Positions 1 to 8,363 of a stretch of DNA of 60,325 nt are shown here, piece after piece; positions within the stretch are counted from its first letter, which is position 1, and each line of letters opens with the position of its first letter. The stretch comes from an uncultured Clostridia bacterium (lineage in GTDB: Bacteria > Bacillota > Dehalobacteriia > UBA4068 > CALXSR01). Under the pieces are notes generated by a model. It was not told the origin of the DNA. It searched no databases and was given only the letters and a program-made list of their open reading frames with translations. Position numbers and translations under genes: made by a program. The stretch spans positions 1 through 60,325 of the forward strand of contig CALXSR010000008.1 in the NCBI GenBank assembly GCA_944391215.1. Direction: 5' to 3'.

Positions 1-626
1 CGCAAAATAAGCACACTAATAAAGTAATTGCAAAGCGTTAATATAGCAGCCATTAACATCATTGTTCCTGGTATGATACGCAATATACTTTGCAAAACTT
101 CTTCCCGGTCAGGTAAGGCACCTAAAAGCGCCGGATTGCTGCGCATGGTATCTAAAGTATAATCCACATATTCTTCCATAACATGCATTAAATCCGCTAA
201 GCTTAAGCCGCTGATGACCATGGTAAGCACCACATTGGCCAAAGCTGCTAACATACCAATCAAAAACCCAAACAGTAATGTTTTTCCTACGCTATATCCT
301 TTACGAAAGCAATAACCGAATACTAAACCGAAACCACCAAAAATAGTAGCGGCATATAAGGCCGATAAAGGCCCGATAAAAATGGTTAAAATAAGGCCCG
401 CAGCAATGGTAGCTAAAATACCGGTGCGCATAGAATGACGCATTACCAAAATAATCATTGGAATGGGGCAAAACAAAATGCCAATGGACCCCAATAAAGG
501 CAAATAAACATTGGCCATACAAAGCAAAACGGTAATTGCCACCATAATGGCACCCTCAGTTAAAGGGCGGGTTGAACTTCCCGGTCCTTGCGGATTTTGC
601 GGCGTTGGCAGTGTTTGATTTTCCGT
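1..626 (-). CDS. YybS-family (DUF2232) membrane protein, partial
   Basis: The reading frame runs off the left edge, so the C-terminus is missing; about 208 residues are visible. A proline/glutamine-rich start is followed by RPLTEGAIMVAI and then several hydrophobic segments, the pattern of DUF2232/YybS proteins. This family often sits beside rpsR and rplI/dnaB genes, as it does here downstream of rpsF-ssb-rpsR; its function is unknown. No ATG, GTG or TTG lies in frame near the expected start. A strong AGGAGGG (634-640) is followed after 7 bases by an in-frame ACG at 624-626, which I take as the start. The first in-frame ATG (543-545) would remove the conserved TEG segment. The family call is good; the start is uncertain. 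Confidence 0.75.
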
Positions 627-694
627 AGCAAATCCCTCCTCTGCATATCTATATACAGTTCGCCTTTTTTGTTCTTTTTCCTGCGCCGAGCCCT

Positions 695-723
695 TATAAA
701 AAAATGGCCCGCCAAAGCGGGCC
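695..723 (-). terminator. Rho-independent terminator of rpsF-ssb-rpsR
   Basis: A perfect 7-bp GC stem (706-712 with 717-723, loop CAAA) is followed on the minus strand by a T-run at 704-697. It lies 8 bases past the rpsR stop and separates the ribosomal operon from the YybS gene. Confidence 0.9.
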
Positions 724-731
724 AAAGTTTT

Positions 732-1016
732 TTAATCGCTGGTATAAGGCAATAAAGCAACAATACGTGCCCTTTTAATCGCTTCCGTTAAGCAACGTTG
801 ATGTTTGGCACAGTTCCCAGATATACGACGAGGCAAAATTTTGCCGCGTTCACTAACATATTTACGCAATTTGGCAACATCTTTATAATTGATATCGTCC
901 ACTTTATCTACGCAGAAGCTGCAAACACGTTTGCGTCCACGACCCCGGCGATTACCACGGCCGCCGAATTCTTTATCAGAACGTTCGTAACGACCGCCTC
1001 TTTCATTATCTCCCAT
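732..1016 (-). CDS. rpsR: 30S ribosomal protein bS18
   Basis: This 94-residue protein belongs to the small-subunit platform, where bS18 pairs with bS6. It has the usual basic, glycine/arginine-rich N-terminus, then the CSFC segment and the family core with DYKDV-like and LPRRISG motifs. I chose the ATG at 1014-1016, which follows AAAGGAGG by 8 bases; a longer frame to 1049 would absorb this ribosome binding site. It is the last gene of the rpsF-ssb-rpsR operon. The CxxC-type pair near residue 32 suggests the zinc-binding (C+) form, although full zinc coordination cannot be judged here. Confidence 0.97.
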   Translation of the reverse strand: MGDNERGGRYERSDKEFGGRGNRRGRGRKRVCSFCVDKVDDINYKDVAKLRKYVSERGKILPRRISGNCAKHQRCLTEAIKRARIVALLPYTSD

Positions 1017-1045
1017 GACTTTTTCCTCCTTTGCGAACCCTTTTT

Positions 1046-1489
1046 TCAAAAGGGCAAATCATCATCTGTGGCAAGAATAGGCTCTTCTTTACTTAAATTT
1101 TCTTTTTGATAATTAGGAGCCGGATTATAGCTTGGCGCAGCCGCCGGAGCAGTATAATTACTGCCGCCTTCTTTCGGCGATAAGAAACGCACATCTTCCG
1201 CCACAACTTCTGCTACCGTTCTTTTTTGCCCGTCCTGGCCTTCATAACTCCTAATTTGCAAACGACCATCTACTGCCGCTAACTTCCCTTTTGACAAGAA
1301 ATTCGCGCAGTTTTCAGCCAGTTGCCGCCATACCACAATATTGATAAAATCCGTTTCGCGTTCGCCTTGCGCGCTTTTAAAGTTACGGTCTACGGCTAAA
1401 GTAAAAGAAGTAACCGCCACACCGTTTGGCGTATAACGCAATTCCGGATCCCTGGTCAAACGACCAATTAAAATGACGCGATTTAACAT
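1046..1489 (-). CDS. ssb: Single-stranded DNA-binding protein
   Basis: At 147 residues this is a typical bacterial SSB that protects single-stranded DNA during replication and repair. It opens with [20 protein letters not shown], and the OB fold covers about residues 1-110. A Gly/Pro/Asn-rich linker follows, ending in the acidic DDDLPF tip that recruits partner proteins. The start at 1487-1489 is preceded by GGAGGCG. It lies between rpsF and rpsR, the classic Firmicutes arrangement, which couples its expression to the S6:S18 pair. Confidence 0.97.
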   Translation of the reverse strand: MLNRVILIGRLTRDPELRYTPNGVAVTSFTLAVDRNFKSAQGERETDFINIVVWRQLAENCANFLSKGKLAAVDGRLQIRSYEGQDGQKRTVAEVVAEDVRFLSPKEGGSNYTAPAAAPSYNPAPNYQKENLSKEEPILATDDDLPF

Positions 1490-1499
1490 ACGACGCCTC

Positions 1500-1787
1500 C
1501 TACTCCTCTTCGTTAACAACCAAGTAACGAATGACGTCATCCGAAATACGGAAGTTCCGTTCTAATTCGGCTGGCAATTTTGCATCACCCAAGAATTTTA
1601 CAACCACATAAAAACCTTCTTGGAATTTGTTGATTTCATAAGCCAGACGACGACGGCCCCAAATGTCCGTTTTCACGATTTCCCCGCCATTGTTTTGGAT
1701 TAGCGCAGCATATTTTTCCACCACTTGCGGATATTTTTCTTCTGTTAAGTCCGGGCGGATAATATACATCGTTTCATATTTGCGCAT
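1500..1787 (-). CDS. rpsF: 30S ribosomal protein bS6
   Basis: This is a 95-residue bS6, the partner of bS18 on the 30S platform. It starts at [13 protein letters not shown] after an AGGAGGTGAAGGAT ribosome binding site; upstream in-frame codons belong to the regulatory leader. The conserved [10 protein letters not shown] and GFYVVVKF segments are visible. It is the first gene of the operon, and its mRNA leader carries a hairpin that resembles the S6:S18 autoregulatory site. Confidence 0.97.
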   Translation of the reverse strand: MRKYETMYIIRPDLTEEKYPQVVEKYAALIQNNGGEIVKTDIWGRRRLAYEINKFQEGFYVVVKFLGDAKLPAELERNFRISDDVIRYLVVNEEE

Positions 1788-1799
1788 ATCCTTCACCTC

Positions 1800-1842
1800 C
1801 TCCCTTTGGTCATACGGTTCCGCTCTCAGGATGCGGAACAGG
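1800..1842 (-). promoter_or_regulatory. S6:S18-type autoregulatory leader of rpsF
   Basis: On the minus strand a 7-bp stem GTTCCGC/GCGGAAC (1833-1839 with 1817-1823) is followed by CCGTATGACC just before the ribosome binding site. A hairpin with an exposed CCG near the rpsF start is the hallmark of the widespread leader that binds the bS6:bS18 complex and represses translation. The assignment rests on position and motif only. Confidence 0.65.
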
Positions 1843-1877
1843 GGTAACAAAGTTTACTGTTTAAACACAGTTTTTAT

Positions 1878-1906
1878 ATTATAGCACAAGCTTTTTGCTT
1901 TTGCAA
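1878..1906 (-). promoter_or_regulatory. Promoter of rpsF-ssb-rpsR
   Basis: A TTGCAA -35 box (1901-1906) and a perfect TATAAT -10 box (1878-1883) are spaced by 17 bases on the minus strand. This places transcription start near 1871 and gives a leader of roughly 85 bases. Confidence 0.85.
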
Positions 1907-1919
1907 TAGAAAAACCACC

Positions 1920-2123
1920 TTATACAGGCTCCCCGTCGCCTTTTTGCACAATTTTTTTACACCTTTTATTGACGTCCACTCGCGACAGCATCACAATACG
2001 GTTGCAGGTTGTACATTTCAAACGAAAATCCATCCCCACCCGTAAAATCTGCCAATCCGTACCGCCACAGGCATGTTCTTTTTTCAAACGGATAATATCA
2101 CCTAAAGCAAAATCAAACTCCAT
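1920..2123 (-). CDS. DUF951 family protein
   Basis: The 67-residue protein has the DUF951 pattern: LGDIIRLKKEHACGG, then DWQILRVGMDFRLKC, then CNRIVMLSR. The cysteines at CxxC look zinc-ribbon-like. Its function is unknown; the family is a frequent neighbour of mscS-type channels and rpsF in Firmicutes, as here. It overlaps the end of the MscS gene by 11 bases, so it is probably translated from the same message. The family call is confident; no role is proposed. Confidence 0.85.
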   Translation of the reverse strand: MEFDFALGDIIRLKKEHACGGTDWQILRVGMDFRLKCTTCNRIVMLSRVDVNKRCKKIVQKGDGEPV

Positions 2124-3009
2124 AGCTTTTTTCCCCTTTTTCCGTTCCTTGTGCCAGCACCACCATTTTAGGATACGGAATTTCTATTTCCGCTTTTTCT
2201 AAGGCGGTTTTGGCTCTTTTGCGCAATTCGCGTTCTAACATGTATTTATGATCCAAACCGCTAAAGAAAACCACTTGAATCACCACATCGGAAGAGCCTA
2301 AAGCGGTAATGCCTAATACATCGGGCGCATTGGATAACAAAGCGGGAAAATCCTGTTGTAATTGCAGGCAAACTTCTCTTAATACCTCCATAGCCCGGCT
2401 GACGTCCGCTTCATAAGCAATGCTAATATCCAAAATGCCTTTCACTTTTCCACGCGAATAATTGGTCACTTCGCTTACGGTACCGTTAGGGAAAATATGC
2501 AGTTCGCCACCATAATCTCTAATTTTGGTGGAACGCAAACCAACCTCTTCCACATAACCGGAAGCCTGATTGATTTGCACATATTCGCCAACGGCATAAT
2601 AATTTTCCAAAATAATAAAGAAACCGGTAATGATATCTTTAATTAAGCTTTGCGCACCAAAACTGATTGCCAAACCAACTACCCCAGCTGAGGCAATAAT
2701 AGAAGTGGTATTGATGCCAAATAAATTTAAAATGATGATAAAGGTAATAAAAGCTACCACAATACGCACGGTATTTTTTAAAAGGCCGCGCAGCGTTTTG
2801 GCTCTTTTGGGATCATAGTTGGGAACGAGAGGATTATCTTTGACCAAAACAGTTTTATCAATCAATTTATTTACAAAGTGCACTACAAAATGGCCTATGA
2901 TTAAGGCTAACAAAATATTAACGCCCAAGAAAAAAACCGGAATAAGAAAAGCTCCGAAATCGGTTTGTCCAAAAGCTGTTTTTTCTAATAACGATTGCAA
3001 ATGCGTCAT
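2113..3009 (-). CDS. MscS-family mechanosensitive ion channel
   Basis: This 298-residue small-conductance channel relieves hypo-osmotic stress at the cytoplasmic membrane. Hydrophobic segments lie at about 20-48 and 80-100. The pore-lining helix follows at about 105-135 (GVVGLAISFGAQSLIKDI), then the beta domain (GEYVQI, LRSTKIRDYGGELHIFPNG) and the alpha/beta C-terminus. All canonical parts are present. The AAAGGAG ribosome binding site supports the ATG at 3007-3009. It starts 2 bases after the HEAT-protein stop and overlaps DUF951. Confidence 0.93.
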   Translation of the reverse strand: MTHLQSLLEKTAFGQTDFGAFLIPVFFLGVNILLALIIGHFVVHFVNKLIDKTVLVKDNPLVPNYDPKRAKTLRGLLKNTVRIVVAFITFIIILNLFGINTTSIIASAGVVGLAISFGAQSLIKDIITGFFIILENYYAVGEYVQINQASGYVEEVGLRSTKIRDYGGELHIFPNGTVSEVTNYSRGKVKGILDISIAYEADVSRAMEVLREVCLQLQQDFPALLSNAPDVLGITALGSSDVVIQVVFFSGLDHKYMLERELRKRAKTALEKAEIEIPYPKMVVLAQGTEKGEKSYGV

Positions 3010-3010
3010 T

Positions 3011-3880
3011 TTAATTCTCCTTTATTTCTTCTTCTGTTTTTTCCACAGGTTGCCGGCATAAGGACTGCAAAGCAATATGAAGCGCCGCTAACACCTTTTT
3101 ATCTTCTTCTTTTTGCACGGCATACCGCAATATCGCGATACTTTCCAACCATTTTTGGGTGGAAAACAAAGTAGCCGTTGCCATTTTCACCCGCCAGGAC
3201 CCTGCTTCAAAAATGGTAAAAAGGGCGTCCTTGGCAAAAGAACAATTTTCTTTCGCGCTATTTTGCAATACCTCTATCGCCGCTAATTGCAATTCCTCTT
3301 CCGCCGACGTCAAAGCGCTCAGCAACAAATCCTGCGGCAAATAAGTTGGAAAATAAGATAAACAAGATAAAATAATTTTCTTATTTTCCGGCAAACTTCT
3401 CTCATAAAGGGCGCTTAGTCCAAAAGAAGCGACTTGTCCCAAAGAAGCCAAACATTCCGCTACCCGAGACGGCACATAATATAACGGTTGCGTCAAAGCC
3501 GTCAACAAAGGCCCTAAACTCCTTTTATCCTGCAAGGCCACCAACAATTCGATAGCAGCCACTTGGTTTTGCAACGGTTTTTTGGCGGCTAATTGTTCTA
3601 CAATTTGCGTAAAATGCGCTTCCTGGCCTAATTTTTGCCACCAAAACAAAAAACTATCTTTGGTATATTGCGGTTTGCCTAATTGTTGGATCAATTCGCT
3701 ATAGGCGTCCTTTTCCCGTAGCGCCGCTACCAATTCTTTCTGGCGCCAAGGCACTAAGCTTTCCCACTGCTCATAGGCCATTTGCATCAAATCGGCTACC
3801 GGATTGGTTGTCAACATCGTTTGCGCCTGTCCTTTTTTAAAAAGCAAAGGCGATTTTCCTTTTTTGCGGAAAAGTCCCAT
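3011..3880 (-). CDS. HEAT-repeat protein of unknown function
   Basis: The 289-residue soluble protein has no recognisable catalytic motif. From about residue 105 on it shows repeated helical pairs (QVAAIELLVAL, SRVAECLASLG, LQLAAIEVLQ, KVLAALHIALQSL) of the HEAT type, which usually mediate protein contacts. The first 30 residues are basic. Its ATG overlaps the yedF stop as TAATG, which points to translational coupling with the selenium genes selD and yedF. That does not by itself prove a role in selenium metabolism. HEAT architecture is likely; function is unknown. Confidence 0.6.
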   Translation of the reverse strand: MGLFRKKGKSPLLFKKGQAQTMLTTNPVADLMQMAYEQWESLVPWRQKELVAALREKDAYSELIQQLGKPQYTKDSFLFWWQKLGQEAHFTQIVEQLAAKKPLQNQVAAIELLVALQDKRSLGPLLTALTQPLYYVPSRVAECLASLGQVASFGLSALYERSLPENKKIILSCLSYFPTYLPQDLLLSALTSAEEELQLAAIEVLQNSAKENCSFAKDALFTIFEAGSWRVKMATATLFSTQKWLESIAILRYAVQKEEDKKVLAALHIALQSLCRQPVEKTEEEIKEN

Positions 3881-4320
3881 TAAAAAACAACCACCTTCGG
3901 CATAAGAGCTACGGTCTCCGTCATTTGATTACTGTTACCAATTTCCCCTACGCATAAAGATTCTTTTAATTGATAATAATCCAAGGAAAGATCACAGCTA
4001 ACAATTTGCACATTTTTTTGCCATAATAACAATAATTCGCTTAAAACAGGCGAATTTTTACAGGCCAATTTCACGCCGCTATTGACCAAATAAATGGCCT
4101 GGGGCGGTATTTCCAAAGCCGCCAAAGAAGCAAACCACTGCCGCAATAAATATTGACCAAACTCCTGTTCTCCCAAACCGGTTTTGGTCACCAAAAGAAG
4201 CCAATTTCCCTTGATAGAACCCGTTTGCAAAAGAGAATCCGGCAAAATGGCTCTTCCTTCCTGATTTTTTTCATATGGGGTAGAAAAAGCTGCTTTTTCC
4301 TGTTTTTTTTCTTTTTCCAT
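3880..4320 (-). CDS. yedF: YedF-like protein lacking the TusA domain
   Basis: The 146-residue protein matches the C-terminal DsrE-like half of the selenium-associated YedF family: NWLLLVTKTGLGEQEFG, then AIYLVNSGVKL, then SCDLSLDYYQLKE and VGEIGN. Family members normally begin with an N-terminal TusA-type sulfurtransferase domain of about 70 residues carrying a CPxP cysteine. Here only about 35 polar residues precede the DsrE-like part. The start is ATG at 4318-4320 behind GGAG. It sits directly after selD, the usual context, and is inferred to act in selenium donation or trafficking. Confidence 0.8.
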   Translation of the reverse strand: MEKEKKQEKAAFSTPYEKNQEGRAILPDSLLQTGSIKGNWLLLVTKTGLGEQEFGQYLLRQWFASLAALEIPPQAIYLVNSGVKLACKNSPVLSELLLLWQKNVQIVSCDLSLDYYQLKESLCVGEIGNSNQMTETVALMPKVVVF

Positions 4321-4330
4321 CAAAAAGCTC

Positions 4331-5368
4331 CTATTCTTTTAATACCACAATGCCCGGCTCCTCTTTTAAAATGCCAATGATGGCAAAAGGCAAACCGGCG
4401 CTTTCTAAAAACACTTCCATTTGCGGCCCCCGGCATTTGGGTACCGCAATCAGCAAACCGCCATTGGTTTGCGGATCATAAAAAATATCTTGCAAGGCCT
4501 CCGGTACATCAGCCGCAAACTGCACCGCGTTTTGCAAATAGGCTTTGTTTTGCGCAAGGCCACGCGGCAACACCCCGTCTTTTGCCAGCTGCAAGGCAAA
4601 GGGCCAAATTGGCACCTGGCCGGCCCAAATTTCCGCGCCCAAACCGCTGGCCGCACATAACTCCTGTAAATGCCCCAATAAACCAAAACCGGTAATATCG
4701 GTAGCGGCATGCGCCTTGGCTTTTTGCATCGCTAAAGAAGCTTCCCGATTGAGGCTGGCCATTTCCTGCCAAACTGGTTGCCAAATATCCAGATTACCAT
4801 CGCCCAATTTATAACCGGTATTTATGATGCCATTCCCCAAACGCTTCGTTAAAAAAAGCAAATCTCCGCATTGCGCCGTACTATTGCGTATGATACGTTG
4901 CACATTGGCGCTTCCGGTTACCGCCAACCCATATTTGGGTTCTAAATCGTCCACAGTATGCCCGCCCAATAAAACACAACCGGCCTCTTTTACTTTATCG
5001 GCTCCGCCTATTAAAATTTGCTGCAACAAATCATGATTCTCGCACAGTGGGAAACAAACAATATTCATAGCAGTAATCGGTCTTGCGCCCATGGCATAAA
5101 TATCGCTCAAAGCATTGGCCGCTGCAATTTGCCCAAACAAATAAGGATCATCCACCATAGGAGTAAAAAAGTCAACCGTTTGAATCAAGGTCCGGTGCGC
5201 ATCCAAGCAATAAACGCCTGCATCGTCATATTGTTGCATGCCAACCAATACATGATTATCGGCAAAAGAGGGCATTTGGTTCACCACATTGGCCAAATCC
5301 CGCGGGCCCCATTTAGCGGAACAACCAGCGGAACGCACCATTTGGGTTAATTTTTTTTCAGCAGTCAT
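4331..5368 (-). CDS. selD: Selenide, water dikinase (selenophosphate synthase)
   Basis: SelD makes monoselenophosphate from selenide and ATP, the selenium donor for selenocysteine and 2-selenouridine. The 345-residue protein carries the catalytic pair in SAGCSAK (Cys16, Lys19). The Cys codon is TGT, so this is not a selenocysteine version. The glycine-rich and metal-binding AIRM-fold motifs follow (QTVDFFTPMVDDP, ANALSDIYAMGA, GGHTVDD, ATDITGFGLLGH, DPQTNGGLL). I start it at MTAEKKL; the frame extends further upstream but overlaps the previous gene more deeply. It overlaps that gene by 11 bases. Confidence 0.95.
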   Translation of the reverse strand: MTAEKKLTQMVRSAGCSAKWGPRDLANVVNQMPSFADNHVLVGMQQYDDAGVYCLDAHRTLIQTVDFFTPMVDDPYLFGQIAAANALSDIYAMGARPITAMNIVCFPLCENHDLLQQILIGGADKVKEAGCVLLGGHTVDDLEPKYGLAVTGSANVQRIIRNSTAQCGDLLFLTKRLGNGIINTGYKLGDGNLDIWQPVWQEMASLNREASLAMQKAKAHAATDITGFGLLGHLQELCAASGLGAEIWAGQVPIWPFALQLAKDGVLPRGLAQNKAYLQNAVQFAADVPEALQDIFYDPQTNGGLLIAVPKCRGPQMEVFLESAGLPFAIIGILKEEPGIVVLKE

Positions 5369-6074
5369 CTGACACACTCCCCTTTTTGCCCCAAGGACAA
5401 ACCGCAACGCAACGGCCGCAAATTCTTTTGCCAAAACTCATCCGCATTTCCGTTAAAAAACGGTCGCAAGCAATGCCGTCAAAGCGCTCCTCTATGGGTT
5501 GCCCTTCTGCGTAAACAACTCCTTTGATGGCCTCCGCTGGGCAAATATCCACACATTTTTGACACTTGCCGCAAGCATTGGGCAAAATTTGCGTATTAGC
5601 AGGTAAAAGGGCATCCGTCAAAACAGTACCCAAGCGCAACCAAGGCCCTACTTTAGGATGAATCAAAGAACAGTTTTTTCCAATAAAACCAATTCCCGCC
5701 AAATGCGCCGCCAAACGATGACTAAAAAGTCCCTCTAGGCGATCGCCACCCAAACGCTGCGAAGCAGGAATCGGTAAAGCCAAGTATCCTTTTTTGTTTA
5801 GTAAATTTGCCAAGCGATAACAAATATCGTTAATCCTAGCATTTAACGCATCATAATAGGTTAAATATTGACGAGTAGGCCCGTCTTCTATGGCCTCCAT
5901 AATTTGCCGGGGAAAATACACGGCAATCGAAATCGCCCTCGGATAGGCCAAAATATCGTCGTCATAATAACAGGCAATCTCCGCCGCATGCTTTTGCAAA
6001 TCGGCCACAGCAAATTCATCCGCGCCGCAATTTATCGCTAAAGAACGCAACTCTGCCAGCAATTTTTCTGTCAC
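5358..6074 (-). CDS. QueG-like double [4Fe-4S] protein
   Basis: The 238-residue protein resembles the COG1600 epoxyqueuosine-reductase family but is shorter than QueG (about 350-380 residues). It lacks the C-terminal HEAT extension of full QueG. The N-terminal part matches the QueG-like region (RLGGDRLEGLFSHRLAA, GFIGKNCSLIHP). Two ferredoxin cysteine sets follow: C168, C171, C174, C178 and C203, C219, C222, C226. It probably carries out electron transfer or a reductase reaction; true tRNA epoxyqueuosine reduction is doubtful because of the truncation. It lies 5 bases from cvpA and overlaps selD. Confidence 0.75.
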   Translation of the reverse strand: MTEKLLAELRSLAINCGADEFAVADLQKHAAEIACYYDDDILAYPRAISIAVYFPRQIMEAIEDGPTRQYLTYYDALNARINDICYRLANLLNKKGYLALPIPASQRLGGDRLEGLFSHRLAAHLAGIGFIGKNCSLIHPKVGPWLRLGTVLTDALLPANTQILPNACGKCQKCVDICPAEAIKGVVYAEGQPIEERFDGIACDRFLTEMRMSFGKRICGRCVAVCPWGKKGSVSDDC

Positions 6075-6078
6075 GTTA

Positions 6079-6666
6079 TCACAGTCCTTTCATGATATCC
6101 GCACTAAAATCGCGGAGAAAAGGCCAAATAAACTGAGAATTATATAAACTATTCGCTAAATTTTGCAGCCAAACCGGACCGCCGCCGGGCCCGGTTAAAA
6201 ACAACGGGAAAAGCCAATTTAACAAAAAAACCACCAAAGCCCAACAAAGCAACATCGCGCCGGCGCCCCCCACAATCCCGTCCAAAGAACCAATGATATG
6301 GCCGGCGAATAAAGAATGCAGCATACGGCCAAGCAAACGAGTTACCTTTGCCACCACAATAAAAATCACAATAAAGCAGGCAATTTCCAATAAGGCTAAT
6401 ACGATGGAGGAAGTACCAAAAAGCCAGTTGCCAAATTGTTGCAATGTCTGCAAACTATCGTTTTCCAAGGCCTTTTGCGAAAAATGAAAATACCCATCCA
6501 GCCATAAACCGGCTGCCGCCGAAAAATGGCGCGCGGCAATTAACCCCAAAATGGGCGCCGCTAATATTGTTACCACGCGAGAAATCCCCATGCGAAAACC
6601 CAAATAAAAGCCGGCAAGGAATAAAAGCAATAAAATAATATCGCCGCTATAAGGAAAATCTAACAA
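6079..6666 (-). CDS. CvpA-family membrane protein
   Basis: The 195-residue protein has four hydrophobic segments (about 8-25, 32-45, 80-105, 130-160) and the CvpA-type central region with SLDGIVGGAGA. In other bacteria CvpA-like proteins influence colicin V export and envelope homeostasis; the biochemical role is unclear. The start is TTG at 6664-6666, 8 bases after GGAGGA, and overlaps the larB stop by 7 bases. This indicates coupled translation in the larB-cvpA-selD string. Confidence 0.8.
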   Translation of the reverse strand: MLDFPYSGDIILLLLFLAGFYLGFRMGISRVVTILAAPILGLIAARHFSAAAGLWLDGYFHFSQKALENDSLQTLQQFGNWLFGTSSIVLALLEIACFIVIFIVVAKVTRLLGRMLHSLFAGHIIGSLDGIVGGAGAMLLCWALVVFLLNWLFPLFLTGPGGGPVWLQNLANSLYNSQFIWPFLRDFSADIMKGL

Positions 6667-7424
6667 GATTCATCCTCCTTCATAAAACGATTGATATTGG
6701 CGGCAGCAAAACCAGCTCCAAAACCATTATCAATATTCACTACCGTAATGCCGGCACTACAACTGTTTAGCATGGCCAACAAAGCGGCTAAACCGTCAAA
6801 ACTTGCCCCATAGCCAACGCTAGTGGGCACAGCAATCACGGGTTTTTCCACTAAACCGCCCACCACACTAGCCAAAGCGCCCTCCATACCGGCTACCACA
6901 ATTAACACATTGGCTTGGCGCAGCAAAGGATATTGTTCCAACAAACGGTGGATACCAGCCACCCCTACATCATAGACCCGCTGCACTTTTGCCCCTAATA
7001 AATCAGCCGTCAAAGCGGCTTCTTCTGCCACCGGCAAATCGGCAGTACCCGCACACAGCACCAATACCAGGCCTTTTTCTTCCTGTTTGCGCCTTACATA
7101 TAATAAACGCGAAACAGCGTCATACTGCGCTTGCGGCACCTGGCTTTGCACATAAGCCGCTTTTTCTTTCTCTACCCGGGTAGCTAGCAAGTTACCGCCC
7201 GGAACAGCCAACAGATGCTGTAAAATTTGGCTGATTTGTTTCGCCGTTTTTCCAGCCCCGTAAATGACCTCGCAAACACCTTGCCGCATTTCCCGGTGAT
7301 GATCTATTTTCGCAAATTGCAATTCTTCATAAGGCAAATGCAGCAACATTTCTTTGGCCTTGGCCAAATCCATCTCCCCGCTTGCCACCTGTCCTAATAA
7401 TTGTTCCAATTCTTTTTCCTGCAT
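6660..7424 (-). CDS. larB: LarB, nickel-pincer cofactor synthase (first step)
   Basis: LarB is a PurE-like enzyme that carboxylates and hydrolyses nicotinic acid adenine dinucleotide. The product, pyridinium-3,5-biscarboxylic acid mononucleotide, is the first intermediate of the nickel-pincer cofactor used by lactate racemase and relatives. The 254-residue protein shows the family markers: EVIYGAGKT, CAGTADLPVAEEAA, VYDVGVAGIHRL and the PurE-like VVAGMEGALASVVGGLV with PTSVGYG. larC and larE are not in the window, so cofactor synthesis must be completed elsewhere. It precedes cvpA in the same operon. Confidence 0.92.
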   Translation of the reverse strand: MQEKELEQLLGQVASGEMDLAKAKEMLLHLPYEELQFAKIDHHREMRQGVCEVIYGAGKTAKQISQILQHLLAVPGGNLLATRVEKEKAAYVQSQVPQAQYDAVSRLLYVRRKQEEKGLVLVLCAGTADLPVAEEAALTADLLGAKVQRVYDVGVAGIHRLLEQYPLLRQANVLIVVAGMEGALASVVGGLVEKPVIAVPTSVGYGASFDGLAALLAMLNSCSAGITVVNIDNGFGAGFAAANINRFMKEDESC

Positions 7425-7445
7425 AATAAGTTTTCCCTCCGCGCT

Positions 7446-8363
7446 CTATTCCGGCAAAGAAGAAACTTCTCCTTCCTGACGCACCGTTTTCTTCCCTTGC
7501 AGCTGCGCCACAATCACTCCGCAAAACATCAAGGCGCAGCCCATTAGTTCCCTAACTGAAAGCAATTCATGCAATAACAGAAAACCGGCCACCGCGCTAA
7601 ATACCGATTCCAAACTGATGATCAAAGAAACAACGGTGGCATCGGTAAAACGCTGCGCCAAAATTTGGCAGGTAAAACCAACCCCGCCAGACAAAATACC
7701 GGCATACAAAATAGGAATCGCGCATTGCAAAATGCCTTGCCAAGTGTTTTGTTCCGTTAACAAACCCGGCACCGCACAAAAAATGGCGCAAAATAAATAT
7801 TGTAAACAGGCAAAACGCAAAGGGTCCACTTTAGGAGAAAAAATACCTACGCAAACGATATGCGCCGCTAAAAAGAAGGTCCCTAATAAAATGGTATAGT
7901 CGCCGGCAGCAAAAGCCAAAGTATCTTTCACACATAATAGATAAAGACCGGCCAAACTTAAGCCCACCCCAAACCAAACATTGATAGAAACTTTTTTATG
8001 GAAAAACAAACCCAAAATTGGCACCAATACAATATAAAGAGAAGTAATAAACCCGGTTTTGCCAGCCGGCGTAGAAATCATACCAATTTGCTGCAAACAA
8101 CTGCCGGCAAACAAGAACAAGCCGCACAAAAAACCGCCCAAAAGTAAATTTTTCTTTTCTTGTGGCGCCATTTTCTTTTTCCCTTTTTTCTTATCCACAT
8201 AATAAATAATAGGAAGTAGTGTCAAAAAAGAAAAAACGAATCGCAAAGAGGTAAACGTAATCGGTTCCACATATTCCATCCCCATACGCTGGATGGCAAT
8301 GGAAAACCCCCAAATCATCGCCGTTAGTAACAAGGCGATATTCGCAATCCATTTTTTATTCAT
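7446..8363 (-). CDS. EamA/DMT-superfamily transporter
   Basis: The 305-residue inner-membrane protein has ten predicted hydrophobic segments arranged as two EamA repeats (about 10-140 and 155-290). Repeat signatures are visible near SLRFVFSFLTLLP and LESVFSAVAGFLLL. The substrate is unknown; family members export amino acids or metabolites. Three possible starts lie in a row. ATG at 8361-8363 has the best spacing to AAGG, while TTG at 8381 and ATG at 8372 lack it. It leads the minus-strand block containing larB and selD. Confidence 0.85.
   Translation of the reverse strand: MNKKWIANIALLLTAMIWGFSIAIQRMGMEYVEPITFTSLRFVFSFLTLLPIIYYVDKKKGKKKMAPQEKKNLLLGGFLCGLFLFAGSCLQQIGMISTPAGKTGFITSLYIVLVPILGLFFHKKVSINVWFGVGLSLAGLYLLCVKDTLAFAAGDYTILLGTFFLAAHIVCVGIFSPKVDPLRFACLQYLFCAIFCAVPGLLTEQNTWQGILQCAIPILYAGILSGGVGFTCQILAQRFTDATVVSLIISLESVFSAVAGFLLLHELLSVRELMGCALMFCGVIVAQLQGKKTVRQEGEVSSLPE

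Noticed and set aside
560..763. 67-residue minus-strand frame with an ATG near AGGAGG upstream of the YybS gene.
   Set aside because: It is Lys/Arg-rich, spans the rpsR terminator, and is in a different frame from the conserved YybS sequence that follows the same ribosome binding site.
4450..4814. Three open frames of 79-91 residues overlapping selD on both strands.
   Set aside because: All overlap the strongly conserved selD frame and lack start signals.
4331..5368. Possible selenocysteine (TGA) codon in selD, as seen in many Clostridia.
   Set aside because: The catalytic residue is encoded by TGT, so it is cysteine.
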